Below are positions 37,087 through 46,715 of a stretch of DNA of 64,000 nucleotides, in pieces. The DNA is taken from NCBI RefSeq assembly GCF_002008365.1, contig NZ_MRDL01000036.1, positions 87,676 to 151,675 of the forward strand, given 5' to 3'. This DNA comes from Rhizobium leguminosarum bv. viciae USDA 2370. GTDB taxonomy: Bacteria > Pseudomonadota > Alphaproteobacteria > Rhizobiales > Rhizobiaceae. The translations under genes and the position numbers were made by a program. The notes below the pieces were generated by a model. The model worked only from the letters and a program-made list of their open reading frames with translations, searched no databases and was not told the DNA's origin. The first letter of the stretch is position 1, and each line of letters starts with the position of its first letter.

Positions 37087-40000
37087 CTATTCCGCCGCGA
37101 AGGGCGGCAGGCGCAGCACGTTGGTGTCGTTGCCCTTGGCGCTCTTGCGCTTGCCTTCCGGCTTTTCGATTGCGGTCAGACGCTCCTCCAGCGAGTCGAT
37201 TTCGCTGCGGTTCTCGCGGGTGACGCGGGTGAGATCCTCGCGCGACAGCGGCAGCTCCTCCTCGTCCTTCCTGCCGACCAGGCGGCCGAAAGCCCAGCCG
37301 AGCAGGCGGGACAGGTCGTCCATGATCAGGAAGAAGGAGGGCACGACGACGAGCGAGAGTACGGTCGAAACGATGATGCCGCCGATCACTGCAATTGCCA
37401 TCGGCGCGCGGAACGAGCCGCCTTCGCCGACACCAAGCGCGGAAGGCAGCATGCCCGCCGACATGGCGATCGAGGTCATGATGATCGGCCGGGCGCGCTT
37501 GCGGCCGGCTTCGACCATGGCCTCGACACGAGGCATGCCCTGATGGCGCATCTCGATTGCGAAATCGACCAGCAGGATGGCGTTCTTGGTGACGACACCC
37601 ATCAGCATGAGGATGCCGATCATGACAGGCATCGACAGCGGATTGCTGGTGAGGATCAGGCCGGCTGCGACGCCGCCAATGGCGAGCGGCAGTGAGAACA
37701 GGATGGTGAAGGGCTGGATCACGTCCTTGAAGAGCAGGATCAGCACCGTCAGCACCAGCAGCAGGCCCATCAACATGGCGTTGACGAAGCTCTGCTGCAT
37801 CTCGGTCTGCACCTTGGTGTCGCCGCTTTCGGCAAGGTGCACCGTGGCCGGGATATTGGCGTCGTTGACGATCTGACGGAAGCGGGCCGAAGCCGTGTCG
37901 AGTGCTACGCCCTGCGGCAGGTCGGAGCCGATCGAGACGACGCGGTTGCGGTTGTTGCGCTTGATCGAGCTTACGCCTTCCGAATAGTCGATATTGGCGA
38001 CGCTCGCGAGCGGAACGGTGCCGCCGCTGGCGGTCTGGATCTTCAATGTCCGGATGGCCGCCAGATCGCGACGCATGTCGAGTGCGGCCTGAACGCGGAT
38101 CGGGATCTGGCGATCGTCGAGCGAGATCTTGGCAAGGGCGGCATCGACATCGCCGATGGTGGCGACGCGGATCGTCTCGGAGATCTGCTGCGGCGTAATG
38201 CCGAGGCGGGCCGCCTCATCCATGCGCGGGTGAACCTGCAGCTCCGGACGGGGCAGGGAGCCGTCGGCGCTGACATTGGCAAGCAGCGGATCGGCGCGCA
38301 GCTTGGATTCCAGAATGCCTACGGCGTCGTTCAGGTCCTTGTCGTTCTTGGAAAGGAAGTTGAAGGAGAGGTCGCGTTCGCCGCGGTCATTGAGCTTCAG
38401 GATCCGGACGTCGGGAATATCGCGCAGCTTGGCGAAGACTTCCTTTTCGATATCCCATTGCGGGCGTTCACGGCCGTGGACCTCCACCTTCGGCAGTTTC
38501 GGGCCAATGACGGGGATATGGCCGAGCACGTCGTTGACCATCTTCTTGACCAGCGATTGGTCGAGCTTGTCGAGTGCCAGCGTGATGGTCGCACGGCGCA
38601 GTTCGAGATCACCCTTCGGCGACGCGCCGCCGAGGACGAAGACGCTTTCGACGCCATTGATGTCCTTGACCCTGTCATAGATCGCATCCGTCGTCTTCTC
38701 GGTGTCGTCAAGGCGCGCATTGGGCGGCAGCTCGACGGAGAGAACGATGCGTGAGGCATCTTCCGGCGGCAGGAAGCTGCCGGGAACCTGCATCAGCAGC
38801 AAAACGGAGCCGACCAGGAAAGCGAACGCGACAATCAGCGTTGCATACCGCGTGTACCAGCGTCCAGTCGTGCCACGTATGAGACGGGTGTATCCCCGCA
38901 TCAGCAGGCTGTCATTGTCGTGATGGTCTTCCATGCCGTCTTCGGCGCGCATCAGATAAGCGGCCATCATCGGGGTGATCAGTCGCGCGACCATCAGCGA
39001 GAAGAAGACGGAGAAGGCGACGGTCAGACCGAACTGGATGAAGTACTGGCCCGGAATGCCCGGCATGAAGGAAACAGGCACGAAAACGGCGATGATGGTG
39101 AAGGTGGTGGCGATGACGGCAAGGCCGATTTCGTCAGCCGCCTCGATCGCCGCTCGATAGGGCGTCTTGCCCATCTTGATGTGGCGGGCAATGTTTTCGA
39201 TTTCGACGATCGCATCGTCGACAAGGATACCGGTGGCCAGCGTCAGAGCGAGGAAGCTGACGAGGTTCAGCGAAAAGCCCATCATGTCCATGACCCAGAA
39301 GGTCGGGATCGCAGACAGCGGAAGGGCGATTGCAGAGATCAGGGTCGCACGCCAGTTCCTGAGGAACAGGAGGACGACGATGACGGCGAGCAGCGCACCT
39401 TCGAGGAGCGTATGAATGGCGGCTTCATAGTTGCCGTAGGTGAAATAGACCGAATCGTCGATCAGTTCGATCTTCACATTGGGGTTTTCGGCCCGCACCT
39501 TGTCGAGGTTCTGCGCCACGGTTTCGGCGACGCTGACCTCACTGGCGCCCTTGGAGCGGAAAACGCCGAAGGTAACGACCGGCGTATCGTTGAAGCGCGA
39601 GAAGGATTTCGGCTCCTCATAGGTGTCCTTGATGACGCCGAGATCGGACAGTTTGACGAAGCGGCCGTTCGGCAGGCCGATCGTCGTGTTGGCGAGGTCG
39701 GCGACGTTGCGGGCGTCGCCGAGAACACGGATCGCCTGTTCGCTGCCCGCCACCTGGCCACGGCCTGAGCCGAGGTCGATGTTGGTGCCGCGCAGCTGCT
39801 GGTTCACGCTCGCGGCGGTGATGCCGTAGGCATTGAGCTTGTCAGGGGTGAGTTCGATGCGTACTTCGCGCTCTGCACCGCCGTAACGGTCGACACGGCC
39901 GATGCCGGCCTGGCCCTGCAGTGAACGCTTGATCGTATCGTCGACGAACCAGGAAAGTTCTTCCAGCGACATGGCAGGCGAGGAAACGGCGAAGGTCTGG

Positions 40001-40413
40001 ATCGCCTGTCCCTCGACATCGACCTTGGAGACGATCGGTGCTTCGGCCGTCGCCGGCAGATCGCTGCGGATGCGGTCGATCGCATCCTTGGTGTCCTGTA
40101 CGGCCTGTTCGGTCGGCACTTCCATCCGGAACATGACGTTGGTTTGCGAGCTGCCGTCGGTCACCGTCGACTGGATTTCGTCGATGCCGGTGATGGAGGC
40201 GACTGCGTCTTCAATCTCCTTCGTCACCTGCATTTCGAGTTCAGCCGGCGAAGCGCCGCTCTGCGTCACGCTGATCGAGACGAGCGGCACGTCGATATTT
40301 GGAAAACGCGTGATCGGCAGCGAATTAAAGGACTGCATGCCGATGAACACCAGCAGGCAGAAGGCCAGCAGCGGCGCAATGGGATTTCGAATGGACCAGG
40401 CTGAAAAATTCAT
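37087..40413 (-). CDS. RND-family efflux permease (AcrB/HAE-1 type)
   Basis: A 1108-residue inner-membrane proton-driven efflux pump. It has the RND architecture of twelve membrane segments and two large periplasmic loops. Segment 4 holds the proton-relay pair in TGILVDDAIVEIENI. It begins MNFSAWSIRNPIAPLLAFCLLVFIGMQSF. An extended cytoplasmic C-terminus (about 60 residues, charged, coiled-coil-like: SREDLTRVTRENRSEIDSLEERLTAIE) is longer than in AcrB. The residues in segment 4 suggest hydrophobic/amphiphilic substrates rather than metals. The adaptor gene lies 12 bp upstream; no outer-membrane factor is present, so TolC-type partners must be elsewhere. Confidence 0.93.
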   Translation of the reverse strand: MNFSAWSIRNPIAPLLAFCLLVFIGMQSFNSLPITRFPNIDVPLVSISVTQSGASPAELEMQVTKEIEDAVASITGIDEIQSTVTDGSSQTNVMFRMEVPTEQAVQDTKDAIDRIRSDLPATAEAPIVSKVDVEGQAIQTFAVSSPAMSLEELSWFVDDTIKRSLQGQAGIGRVDRYGGAEREVRIELTPDKLNAYGITAASVNQQLRGTNIDLGSGRGQVAGSEQAIRVLGDARNVADLANTTIGLPNGRFVKLSDLGVIKDTYEEPKSFSRFNDTPVVTFGVFRSKGASEVSVAETVAQNLDKVRAENPNVKIELIDDSVYFTYGNYEAAIHTLLEGALLAVIVVLLFLRNWRATLISAIALPLSAIPTFWVMDMMGFSLNLVSFLALTLATGILVDDAIVEIENIARHIKMGKTPYRAAIEAADEIGLAVIATTFTIIAVFVPVSFMPGIPGQYFIQFGLTVAFSVFFSLMVARLITPMMAAYLMRAEDGMEDHHDNDSLLMRGYTRLIRGTTGRWYTRYATLIVAFAFLVGSVLLLMQVPGSFLPPEDASRIVLSVELPPNARLDDTEKTTDAIYDRVKDINGVESVFVLGGASPKGDLELRRATITLALDKLDQSLVKKMVNDVLGHIPVIGPKLPKVEVHGRERPQWDIEKEVFAKLRDIPDVRILKLNDRGERDLSFNFLSKNDKDLNDAVGILESKLRADPLLANVSADGSLPRPELQVHPRMDEAARLGITPQQISETIRVATIGDVDAALAKISLDDRQIPIRVQAALDMRRDLAAIRTLKIQTASGGTVPLASVANIDYSEGVSSIKRNNRNRVVSIGSDLPQGVALDTASARFRQIVNDANIPATVHLAESGDTKVQTEMQQSFVNAMLMGLLLVLTVLILLFKDVIQPFTILFSLPLAIGGVAAGLILTSNPLSMPVMIGILMLMGVVTKNAILLVDFAIEMRHQGMPRVEAMVEAGRKRARPIIMTSIAMSAGMLPSALGVGEGGSFRAPMAIAVIGGIIVSTVLSLVVVPSFFLIMDDLSRLLGWAFGRLVGRKDEEELPLSREDLTRVTRENRSEIDSLEERLTAIEKPEGKRKSAKGNDTNVLRLPPFAAE

Positions 40414-40425
40414 CGGATGGTCTCT

Positions 40426-41616
40426 TTAGTTGGAAGCCGGGAGCTGTTCACGCACCGGCGTGATGTGGTCGCCGTCGCGGACGTAAGCGCCCGCCTTGGC
40501 CACGACCTCGTCGCCGGTCTTCAATCCATTGATGACCTCGACATAGGCGCCGTCCTGGATGCCGGTCTCGATCTTGGCGAATTTCACCACGCCGTCCTCG
40601 ACTTTGCGGGCGGAGGAACCTTCGTTGCCGGTGAGTACCGCGGTCAGGGGAAGCGCTACGCCTTGCGTCTCGCGCACGATGATCTCGGCGCTGCCATACA
40701 TGCCGGAACGCGCCTTGCTGTCATCGTCGATGGAGATATGGACGAGGCCAAGGCGGGTAACCGGATCGACAGTCGGCGAAACCAGGCGGACGGCGCCCGA
40801 AAGCTTGTCGCGGCTGCCGGAAAGCGAAATTGTTGCCTTTTGGCCGGCCATGATCCTGACAACATCGCTTTCGGCGACCTCAGCGACAAGCTCGATATCG
40901 CCATCGCGGATGATGGTGAACAGCGGATCGCCATTGCCAGCGGCAATGGCGCCGACCTTGGCGTTCTTTGCCGAGACCGTGCCGGCGACCGGCGTCTTCA
41001 CATCGGTGCGCGCCAGCTTCAAATCTGCATCGGCGATCTGGCTGTCGAAGACCTTGAGATCCGCTTCGGAGACCTCGATCGCCTGTTCGGCGGAGACGAC
41101 GCGGGCATTGGCTGCGGCGGCAGTCGCATCGGCCTGTTCGACCTGGGCGGTGGAAACGGTGCCCTTCTTGCCCATTTCCTGGGCGCGGGCCTGCTGCTGC
41201 CTTGCCTGTTCGGCATTGGCCTGCGCCTCGATGAGCTGGGCGCGCAGCTGGGCGAGGCTTGCCTCGCCCTTGGCCTTCGTCGCCATCATCTGGCTCTTTT
41301 CCAAGACCAGTGCGTCATCGTTGAGCGTCGCCAGCGTGCTTTCCGCCTGAACCTTGTCGCCGACATCGGCTTTCAGCGTGCGAATCGAGAGGCCTTCGAC
41401 CTGCGGCTGGATATAGACTTCCTCGACGGGCTTGACCGTTCCTGTGCCGATGACACGGTCGACGAGGGTGCGGTTCACCGCCGTGGTGACGACGATCGCC
41501 GGCAGGTTCTGCTGCGGTTTTGCGACCGGCGCTTCCTGCGATAATGCGGTAGATGCAGCAAGTACCGCTGCAAAAAGAGTAAAGGCGCCTAGAATTCCAA
41601 TCGGCTTGCGTGCCAT
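40426..41616 (-). CDS. RND efflux periplasmic adaptor (membrane fusion protein)
   Basis: A 396-residue adaptor linking the pump to an outer-membrane channel. Signal peptide about 1-26, lipoyl half-motifs (VQAESTLATLNDDALV and KTPVAGTVSAKNAKVG), a long alpha hairpin of about 110 residues rich in Ala/Gln/Glu (AQLRAQLIEAQANAEQARQQQARAQEMG), then the beta-barrel domain (ELVAEVAESDVVRIMAGQKATISL). No N-terminal lipobox Cys. It is first in the operon, with 12 bp before the pump gene. Confidence 0.92.
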   Translation of the reverse strand: MARKPIGILGAFTLFAAVLAASTALSQEAPVAKPQQNLPAIVVTTAVNRTLVDRVIGTGTVKPVEEVYIQPQVEGLSIRTLKADVGDKVQAESTLATLNDDALVLEKSQMMATKAKGEASLAQLRAQLIEAQANAEQARQQQARAQEMGKKGTVSTAQVEQADATAAAANARVVSAEQAIEVSEADLKVFDSQIADADLKLARTDVKTPVAGTVSAKNAKVGAIAAGNGDPLFTIIRDGDIELVAEVAESDVVRIMAGQKATISLSGSRDKLSGAVRLVSPTVDPVTRLGLVHISIDDDSKARSGMYGSAEIIVRETQGVALPLTAVLTGNEGSSARKVEDGVVKFAKIETGIQDGAYVEVINGLKTGDEVVAKAGAYVRDGDHITPVREQLPASN

Positions 41617-42016
41617 GCGTCTTCGTCCAATCTTATGATAAGGTTGGCCGAACTCGAGCGTCTGCCACTCAGCGCGCGATCAGGCCACTGCCCTTCCTGC
41701 ATTCTCAGAGGTATCCGCCGATCCTTTGCCGTCTTCATCCCTCGTCGGCAAATTCGGTTTGTAGGTGGTATCGATTTGCTCGATCTACAAGTCCGGCAGA
41801 AAACAATTCCCCATTAGGCGATAATAATTACCATTCTGACGTCAATCAATCACCGCAAGGTTATGTCAACATTACGAAGATTGATCGCGCCTCTATCTCT
41901 AAGACGTTTGACGCCCGATAAATGCGACAGTTGCAAGGGATTTTTTTCGGTTGCCGGCTGCTGATGATTTAGGTCGACCGGCCTCAAATCTGAATCACCA
42001 TCCAAATCAAATAAAT

Positions 42017-42066
42017 AGAGCACGATGTCGTCCGAAACCCGCGTACACTTTTCGGCATCATGCTCC
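42017..42066. repeat. Palindromic intergenic repeat, copy A
   Basis: AGAGCACGATGTCGTCCGAAA...CACTTTTCGGCATCATGCTCC, nearly identical to 36181-36231. It is followed directly by a second, different element, making a composite. Confidence 0.85.
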
Positions 42067-42172
42067 AGAGCATGTCGCGCAAAAGTGTGCAGCGGTTTTG
42101 CGATATCGACATGCGTAAAAACAAAGACCTAAAGCGCAACAAGCGAAATTGAAAGATCGCGACGCGCTTTAG
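42067..42172. repeat. Palindromic intergenic repeat, copy B
   Basis: Contains GCATGTCGCGCAAAAGTGTGCAGCGGTTTTGCG...GACATGC, then CTAAAGCGC...GCGCTTTAG. These are the same two modules as 5643-5728 in the reverse order. Together with copy A it fills most of the gap downstream of the ABC operon. The rest of the gap (41617-42016) shows no gene. Confidence 0.8.
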
Positions 42173-42181
42173 AAAAAGATA

Positions 42182-42209
42182 AAACGCGCGGGAAAACTCC
42201 CGCGCGTTT
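42182..42209 (-). terminator. Terminator of the pyrimidine-locus ABC operon
   Basis: AAACGCGCGGGA-AAAC-TCCCGCGCGTTT, a 12-bp perfect stem 20 bp after the stop of the binding-protein gene. On the minus strand it runs into TTATCTTTTT. Confidence 0.88.
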
Positions 42210-42229
42210 CGCTTAGCATCTTGCCGAAA

Positions 42230-43201
42230 CTACTTGGAAGCGGCGTCGGTGATGTCGTGCGTCCAGGCGCCTGATGGCTCCTTGCTGATGATCTTCTGGT
42301 CGAGCAGCGCCTTTGCCGTGCGGGCATAGAGCGCCTCATCCAGCTTGCCGGAGCTGTCGCCGACCAGCTTGGCGACTTCACCCATCATGCGCTTCTGATG
42401 GTTGTCGTCCTGGCCGCCATTGTCCATGACGATCTCGGCGGCTTCGTCGGGATTCTCGGTGGCATATTTCCAGCCCTTCATCGAAGCGCGGACGAACTTG
42501 ACCATCTTCTCCTTGAAGGCCGGGTCCTTCAGCTTGTCTTCCATGGCATAGAGGCCGTCTTCAAGAAGGTCGTTGCCCATTTCAGTGTAATTGAAGACCG
42601 TCAGTTCTTCCGGCTTGAAGCCGGCATCGATCGCCTGCCAGTATTCGTTATAGGTCATGACGGAGATGCAGTCGGCCTGCTTCTGGACGAGCGGCTGCAC
42701 ATCGAAGCTCTGCTTCAGCACGGTGACGCCGTTCGGACCGCCTTCTGTGGACAGGCCGAGCTTGTTCATCCAGGCGAAGAAGGGATACTCGTTGCCGAAG
42801 AACCAGACGCCGAGCGTGTGGCCCTTGAAGTCGGCTTCGGTCTTGATCGGGCCGTCCTTGCGGCAGACCATTTCCAGGCCAGCCTTCTGGTAGGGCTGGG
42901 CGATGTTGACGAGCGGAACGCCCTTTTCGCGGGCAACCAGGGCGCCGCCCATCCAGTCGACGATGACATCGGCGCCGCCGCCGGCGATCACCTGCTCGGG
43001 GGCGATATCGGGGCCGCCTGGCTTGATGTCGACGTCGAGGCCTTCCTCCTTATAGAAGCCCTTGTCCTTGGCGACGTAGTAACCGCCGAACTGGCTCTGC
43101 GTGACCCATTTCAGCTGCAGCACCACCTTGTCGGCGGCCATGGCATGGGCCGATGCAAGCGACATCGCGCTCGCCATCATTGCAACCATCAACTTTCTCA
43201 T
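42230..43201 (-). CDS. ABC transporter substrate-binding protein (NMT1/THI5-like)
   Basis: A 323-residue periplasmic protein: signal peptide about 1-23 (MVAMMASAMSLASAHAMA), then VVLQLKWVTQSQFGGYYVAKDKGFYKEEGLDVDIKPGGPDI, the NMT1/THI5 opening. This family binds thiamine-pyrimidine precursors, other pyrimidines, riboflavin or sulfonates. With the dihydropyrimidinase and amidase genes next door, a pyrimidine ligand is likely but unproven. The ATG at 43201 follows GAGGGTAAGGA; the open frame runs on upstream through the permease gene in a different frame and should not be read as one protein. Last gene of a four-gene operon. Confidence 0.88.
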   Translation of the reverse strand: MRKLMVAMMASAMSLASAHAMAADKVVLQLKWVTQSQFGGYYVAKDKGFYKEEGLDVDIKPGGPDIAPEQVIAGGGADVIVDWMGGALVAREKGVPLVNIAQPYQKAGLEMVCRKDGPIKTEADFKGHTLGVWFFGNEYPFFAWMNKLGLSTEGGPNGVTVLKQSFDVQPLVQKQADCISVMTYNEYWQAIDAGFKPEELTVFNYTEMGNDLLEDGLYAMEDKLKDPAFKEKMVKFVRASMKGWKYATENPDEAAEIVMDNGGQDDNHQKRMMGEVAKLVGDSSGKLDEALYARTAKALLDQKIISKEPSGAWTHDITDAASK

Positions 43202-43260
43202 TTTCTTATCCTTACCCTCTGAAGTTATGCCCGGGATCCGTTTCTGGAGCCCGTGCGCGC

Positions 43261-44388
43261 CTAGCCACCACGGATAGACGGATGCCAGAACGTCACCGCC
43301 CGTTCGGTCAGGGCGATGATGCCATAGAAGATCGAGCCGGCCAGCGCCGCGACGGCGATTTCCGCCCAGACCATGTCGACATTCATGCGGCCGATCTCGG
43401 TGGAGATGCGGAAGCCCATGCCGACGATCGGCGTTCCGAAGAATTCCGCAACGATGGCACCAATCAGCGCCAGCGTCGAGTTGATCTTCAGTGCGTTGAA
43501 AATGAAGGGCATTGCCGCTGGAAGCCTGAGCTTCAGCAGCGTCTGCCAATAGCCTGAGGCATAGGTGCGCATCAGGTCGCGCTCCATGCTGCCGGAGGCG
43601 GCAAGGCCGGCGACGGTATTCACCAGCATCGGGAAGAAGGTCATGATGATGACGACGGCGGCCTTCGACGGCCAGTCGAAGCCGAACCACATGACCATGA
43701 CAGGGGCGACGCCGATGATCGGCAGGGCCGAAACCATGTTGCCGATCGGCAGAAGGCCGCGGCGCAAGAAGGCGATGCGGTCGGCGAGCACCGCGACGAC
43801 GAAGCCACTGAGGCAGCCGACGATATAACCGATCAGCACCGCCTTGAAGATCGTCTGCCTGACGTCCGCGCCGAGGATCGGCAGCGACGCCATGAACCGC
43901 GCGCCGATGGCGCTCGGTGGCGGCAGCAGGATGAAGGGAACGCCGGCGCCACGCGTGACCGCCTCCCAGAGAATGAGGATCCAGGCGCCGAAGATCGCCG
44001 GGATCAGCAACTGCAGTGTCGACTTGCCGAAAGTGGTGACGGGCTGCAGTTTCGACAGCTCGGTGACGCATCGCCAGGCAAGCAGCCAGCAGGCGAAGAG
44101 CAGTAGGAAGAAAGCCCGCGTCCCTGCGCCCTCGTTGCCGGAAAGAGCGGAAAGCAGCATCCAGGCGGCGCCATGCGCGCCGATAAACAGCACGGTGGCT
44201 CGATAGGCCGGCGGTTGCGGCGCTAGGGACAGCAGGGCAGCCGCGATGACGATGATGAAGATGAGGCTTGCCGTGCCGTCGGTGAGGGGTCGCGTCGCGC
44301 CCTCGGCCAGGAGCGGCAGGGCCGTCAGTGCCCCGATGCAGAGGAGGAGAGCAACCACGCCTTGCCAGGAGAAGGTCAGATGTCTCAT
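43261..44388 (-). CDS. ABC transporter permease, long form
   Basis: A 375-residue permease. The N-terminal 120 residues contain four hydrophobic segments not usual in SsuC/TauC-type permeases. The standard BPD_transp_1 domain follows, with the EAA-type coupling loop MRTYASGYWQTLLKLRLPAAMPFIFNALKI (about 260-290). Its ATG overlaps the stop of the preceding permease gene by four bases, so the two are coupled and likely form a heterodimer. Confidence 0.9.
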   Translation of the reverse strand: MRHLTFSWQGVVALLLCIGALTALPLLAEGATRPLTDGTASLIFIIVIAAALLSLAPQPPAYRATVLFIGAHGAAWMLLSALSGNEGAGTRAFFLLLFACWLLAWRCVTELSKLQPVTTFGKSTLQLLIPAIFGAWILILWEAVTRGAGVPFILLPPPSAIGARFMASLPILGADVRQTIFKAVLIGYIVGCLSGFVVAVLADRIAFLRRGLLPIGNMVSALPIIGVAPVMVMWFGFDWPSKAAVVIIMTFFPMLVNTVAGLAASGSMERDLMRTYASGYWQTLLKLRLPAAMPFIFNALKINSTLALIGAIVAEFFGTPIVGMGFRISTEIGRMNVDMVWAEIAVAALAGSIFYGIIALTERAVTFWHPSIRGG

Positions 44389-45314
44389 GCCGGCCTCCCG
44401 CCCATGGCGCGGTCGACGATTTTCGCCGCAACGCCGACAATCGCAACCAGGATGCCGGCCAGCAGCGATCCGGCGACAAGTGCCGCCCAGATATCGATGG
44501 TCTGGCTGTAATAGGAGCCGGCGAGCAGCTTCGAGCCGATGCCGGCGACAGCACCCGTCGGCAACTCCCCGACGATGGCGCCGACGAGGCTGGCGGCGAT
44601 CGCAACCTTCATCGAGGTGAAGAGGAAAGGGATCGACGCGGGAACGCGCAGCTTCCAGAAGGTCTGCATCGGGCTGGCATAGTAGGTGCGCATCAGGTCG
44701 AGATGCATGATCTCGGGCGAACGCAGACCCTTCACCATGCCGACGGCGACCGGAAAGAAGGAGAGGTAGGTGGAGATCAGCGCCTTCGAGACGAGGCGGG
44801 AGGCGTCGGAATCGAGATTGAGGAGATGTGCAACGGCATTGTCGCCGGTCAGCACGTTATAAGAGATGATGACGATCATCGGCGCGATGGCGAGGATCGG
44901 TATGGTCTGGCTCGCCACCAGCCAGGGCATCAGCGAGCGGTCCATGGCGCGGTTATGGACGATCAATACGGCGAGAAGGATGCCGAGCAGCATGCCGAAG
45001 CCGAATCCGAGCAGAGTGGAGGAGAGCGTTACCCAGCTGTGATAGACGAGGCTGCGGTTGCTCGAAAGGCTGCGCAGGAAGGTGTTCTCGTAGACGTTCT
45101 GCGCCACCTGGTGCGGCGCCGGCAGGATCGGCTTCGGCTGGGCGAGCGTCTTGCCGATGAATTCGAGGGTCGAAGGTGTGGCGCCGGCGCGGCCGTCCAT
45201 GTCGCGCTGGAACGGCGCGTTCATGAGGATGGCGGCGACATACCAGATGACGACGAGCGCCAGCAGGATGGTGGTGACGGGGACGATCTTGTCCTTGAGG
45301 GTGTCGGCTTTCAT
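44385..45314 (-). CDS. ABC transporter permease
   Basis: A 309-residue permease with about six membrane segments and the EAA loop LMRTYYASPMQTFWKLRVPASIPFLFTSMKV (near 205-235). A periplasmic stretch follows the first segment (about 30-95). The ATG at 45314 has GGGAG nine bases upstream; an ATG 15 bases earlier is possible. Partner of the downstream permease. Confidence 0.9.
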   Translation of the reverse strand: MKADTLKDKIVPVTTILLALVVIWYVAAILMNAPFQRDMDGRAGATPSTLEFIGKTLAQPKPILPAPHQVAQNVYENTFLRSLSSNRSLVYHSWVTLSSTLLGFGFGMLLGILLAVLIVHNRAMDRSLMPWLVASQTIPILAIAPMIVIISYNVLTGDNAVAHLLNLDSDASRLVSKALISTYLSFFPVAVGMVKGLRSPEIMHLDLMRTYYASPMQTFWKLRVPASIPFLFTSMKVAIAASLVGAIVGELPTGAVAGIGSKLLAGSYYSQTIDIWAALVAGSLLAGILVAIVGVAAKIVDRAMGGRPA

Positions 45315-45372
45315 GGGATTCGCTCCCATGTGGTGTTGAGCCTGCAGAGCCCGGAAATCAAACCCCTATTCC

Positions 45373-46149
45373 TCATGCGTGCCCCGTCCTCAGCCCTTCG
45401 CGGACGCGATGGGCAATCTCCAGGAACTCGGGAGTTTCGCGGATGTCGAGCGGGCGCTCGGCCGGCAGGGTCGAGTCGATGATATCGGTCACGCGGCCCG
45501 GGCGCGGAGACATCACCACGATCTTGGTCGAGAGATAGACCGCCTCGGGGATGGAATGAGTGACGAAGCAGATTGTCTTGTTGGTGCGGGTCCAGAGTTT
45601 CAGCAGCTCTTCGTTCAGATGGTCGCGCACGATCTCGTCCAGGGCGCCGAAGGGCTCGTCCATCAACAGCAGGTCGGCGTCGAAGGCGAGCGCACGGGCG
45701 ATCGAGGCGCGCTGCTGCATGCCGCCGGAAAGCTGCCAGGGGAATTTCTTCTCGAAGCCCGAAAGACTGACGAGATCGAGCGCTTCGGCGACGCGCCTCG
45801 TCCGGTCGGCGCTGGAATAGCCCATGATCTCCAGCGGCAGGGCGATGTTGTTTTCGATGGTGCGCCAGGGATAGAGCGCCGGCGCCTGGAAGACATAGCC
45901 ATAGGCACGGGCCTTGCGGGCTTCCTCCGGCGTCATGCCATTGATCGAAATCTCGCCCGAAGTGCTCTTTTCGAGATCGGCGATGACACGCAGGAAAGTG
46001 GTCTTGCCGCAGCCCGATGGACCGATGAAAGAAACGAAATCGCCCTTGCGGACGTCGAGATTGACATTGCTCAGTGCACGCACCGGGCCGTCATTCGCCT
46101 GGTAGGTGAGACAGAGATCCTTGGCGGATACGACGGAGGGTGCTTGCAT
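45373..46149 (-). CDS. ABC transporter ATPase
   Basis: A 258-residue SsuB/TauB/ThiZ-type ATPase. Walker A GPSGCGKTTFLRVIA, Q-loop YVFQAPALYPWRTI, signature QLSGGMQQRASIARAL, Walker B LLLMDEPFGALDE, switch His in FVTHSIPEAVY. ATG at 46149. First gene of the operon ATPase-permease-permease-binding protein, divergent from the cupin gene. A weak inverted repeat TTACCGCCGGTTTTA lies in the shared 94-bp gap. Confidence 0.93.
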   Translation of the reverse strand: MQAPSVVSAKDLCLTYQANDGPVRALSNVNLDVRKGDFVSFIGPSGCGKTTFLRVIADLEKSTSGEISINGMTPEEARKARAYGYVFQAPALYPWRTIENNIALPLEIMGYSSADRTRRVAEALDLVSLSGFEKKFPWQLSGGMQQRASIARALAFDADLLLMDEPFGALDEIVRDHLNEELLKLWTRTNKTICFVTHSIPEAVYLSTKIVVMSPRPGRVTDIIDSTLPAERPLDIRETPEFLEIAHRVREGLRTGHA

Positions 46150-46243
46150 CAATGCGACCAGTCTTGTTTTCCCCGCGGGAGCGCGGTTTGCATGTTATCA
46201 TTACCGCCGGTTTTATCGACGACACACTCCATGGAGGATGAGG

Positions 46244-46657
46244 ATGGACGCGACATCAAAGCCCACCTGCCACATCGTTCGCCCCAATCATGCCTATGAC
46301 GGCAAGCAGGGGCTCAGCTATTTCGCAGGCATCGCCGCCGAGACGGTCGGCGCCAAGGGTATCTGCATGCACCTTCTGACGATCCCGCCGGGCGTGCGCG
46401 CCAAGGCGCATCTGCACGAGGCGCACGAGACGGCGATCTACATGCTCTCCGGCGAGGCCCATACCTGGTACGGAGACGAACTTGAGCATCACGTCATCGT
46501 CCATGCCGGCGAACTTTTCTATATCCCGGCCGGTGTGCCGCACCTGCCGGCGAACCTCAGCAGCACGCCGTGCACGGCGATCATCGCGCGCACCGATCCG
46601 AACGAGCAGGAAAGCGTCGTGCTTCTGCCGGAGTTGGACGCTTTGGTGCCGGCGTGA
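46244..46657 (+). CDS. Small cupin-domain protein
   Basis: A 137-residue single cupin. Motif 1 (PPGVRAKAHLHEAHETAIYMLSGE, with two His and Glu as likely metal ligands) and motif 2 (GELFYIPAGVPHLPANLSS, with a His) are intact. ATG at 46244 with GGAGG upstream; another ATG six bases earlier is nearly on the ribosome site. Its place between the ABC transporter and hydA suggests a part in pyrimidine or ureide metabolism, but the fold alone does not give a reaction. Distinct from ureidoglycine aminohydrolase, which is a bicupin. Confidence 0.85.
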   Translation: MDATSKPTCHIVRPNHAYDGKQGLSYFAGIAAETVGAKGICMHLLTIPPGVRAKAHLHEAHETAIYMLSGEAHTWYGDELEHHVIVHAGELFYIPAGVPHLPANLSSTPCTAIIARTDPNEQESVVLLPELDALVPA

Positions 46658-46715
46658 GGTCATTGGCATAGAGGAAGCGGTCTCCGATTGATGGCCGTAT
46701 CGTCATGCGCCATCG

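Noticed and set aside
42230..44605. A single 791-codon open frame covering the binding protein and upstream region
   Set aside because: Only the last 323 residues look like a protein with a signal peptide and ribosome site; the upstream part is out of frame with the true permease gene on the same strand and is Arg/His/Pro-rich noise.
46193..46222. Third RutR-like site upstream of the ABC operon (TTACCGCCGGTTTTA)
   Set aside because: Spacing and half-sites differ from the other two palindromes; too weak to list as an operator.
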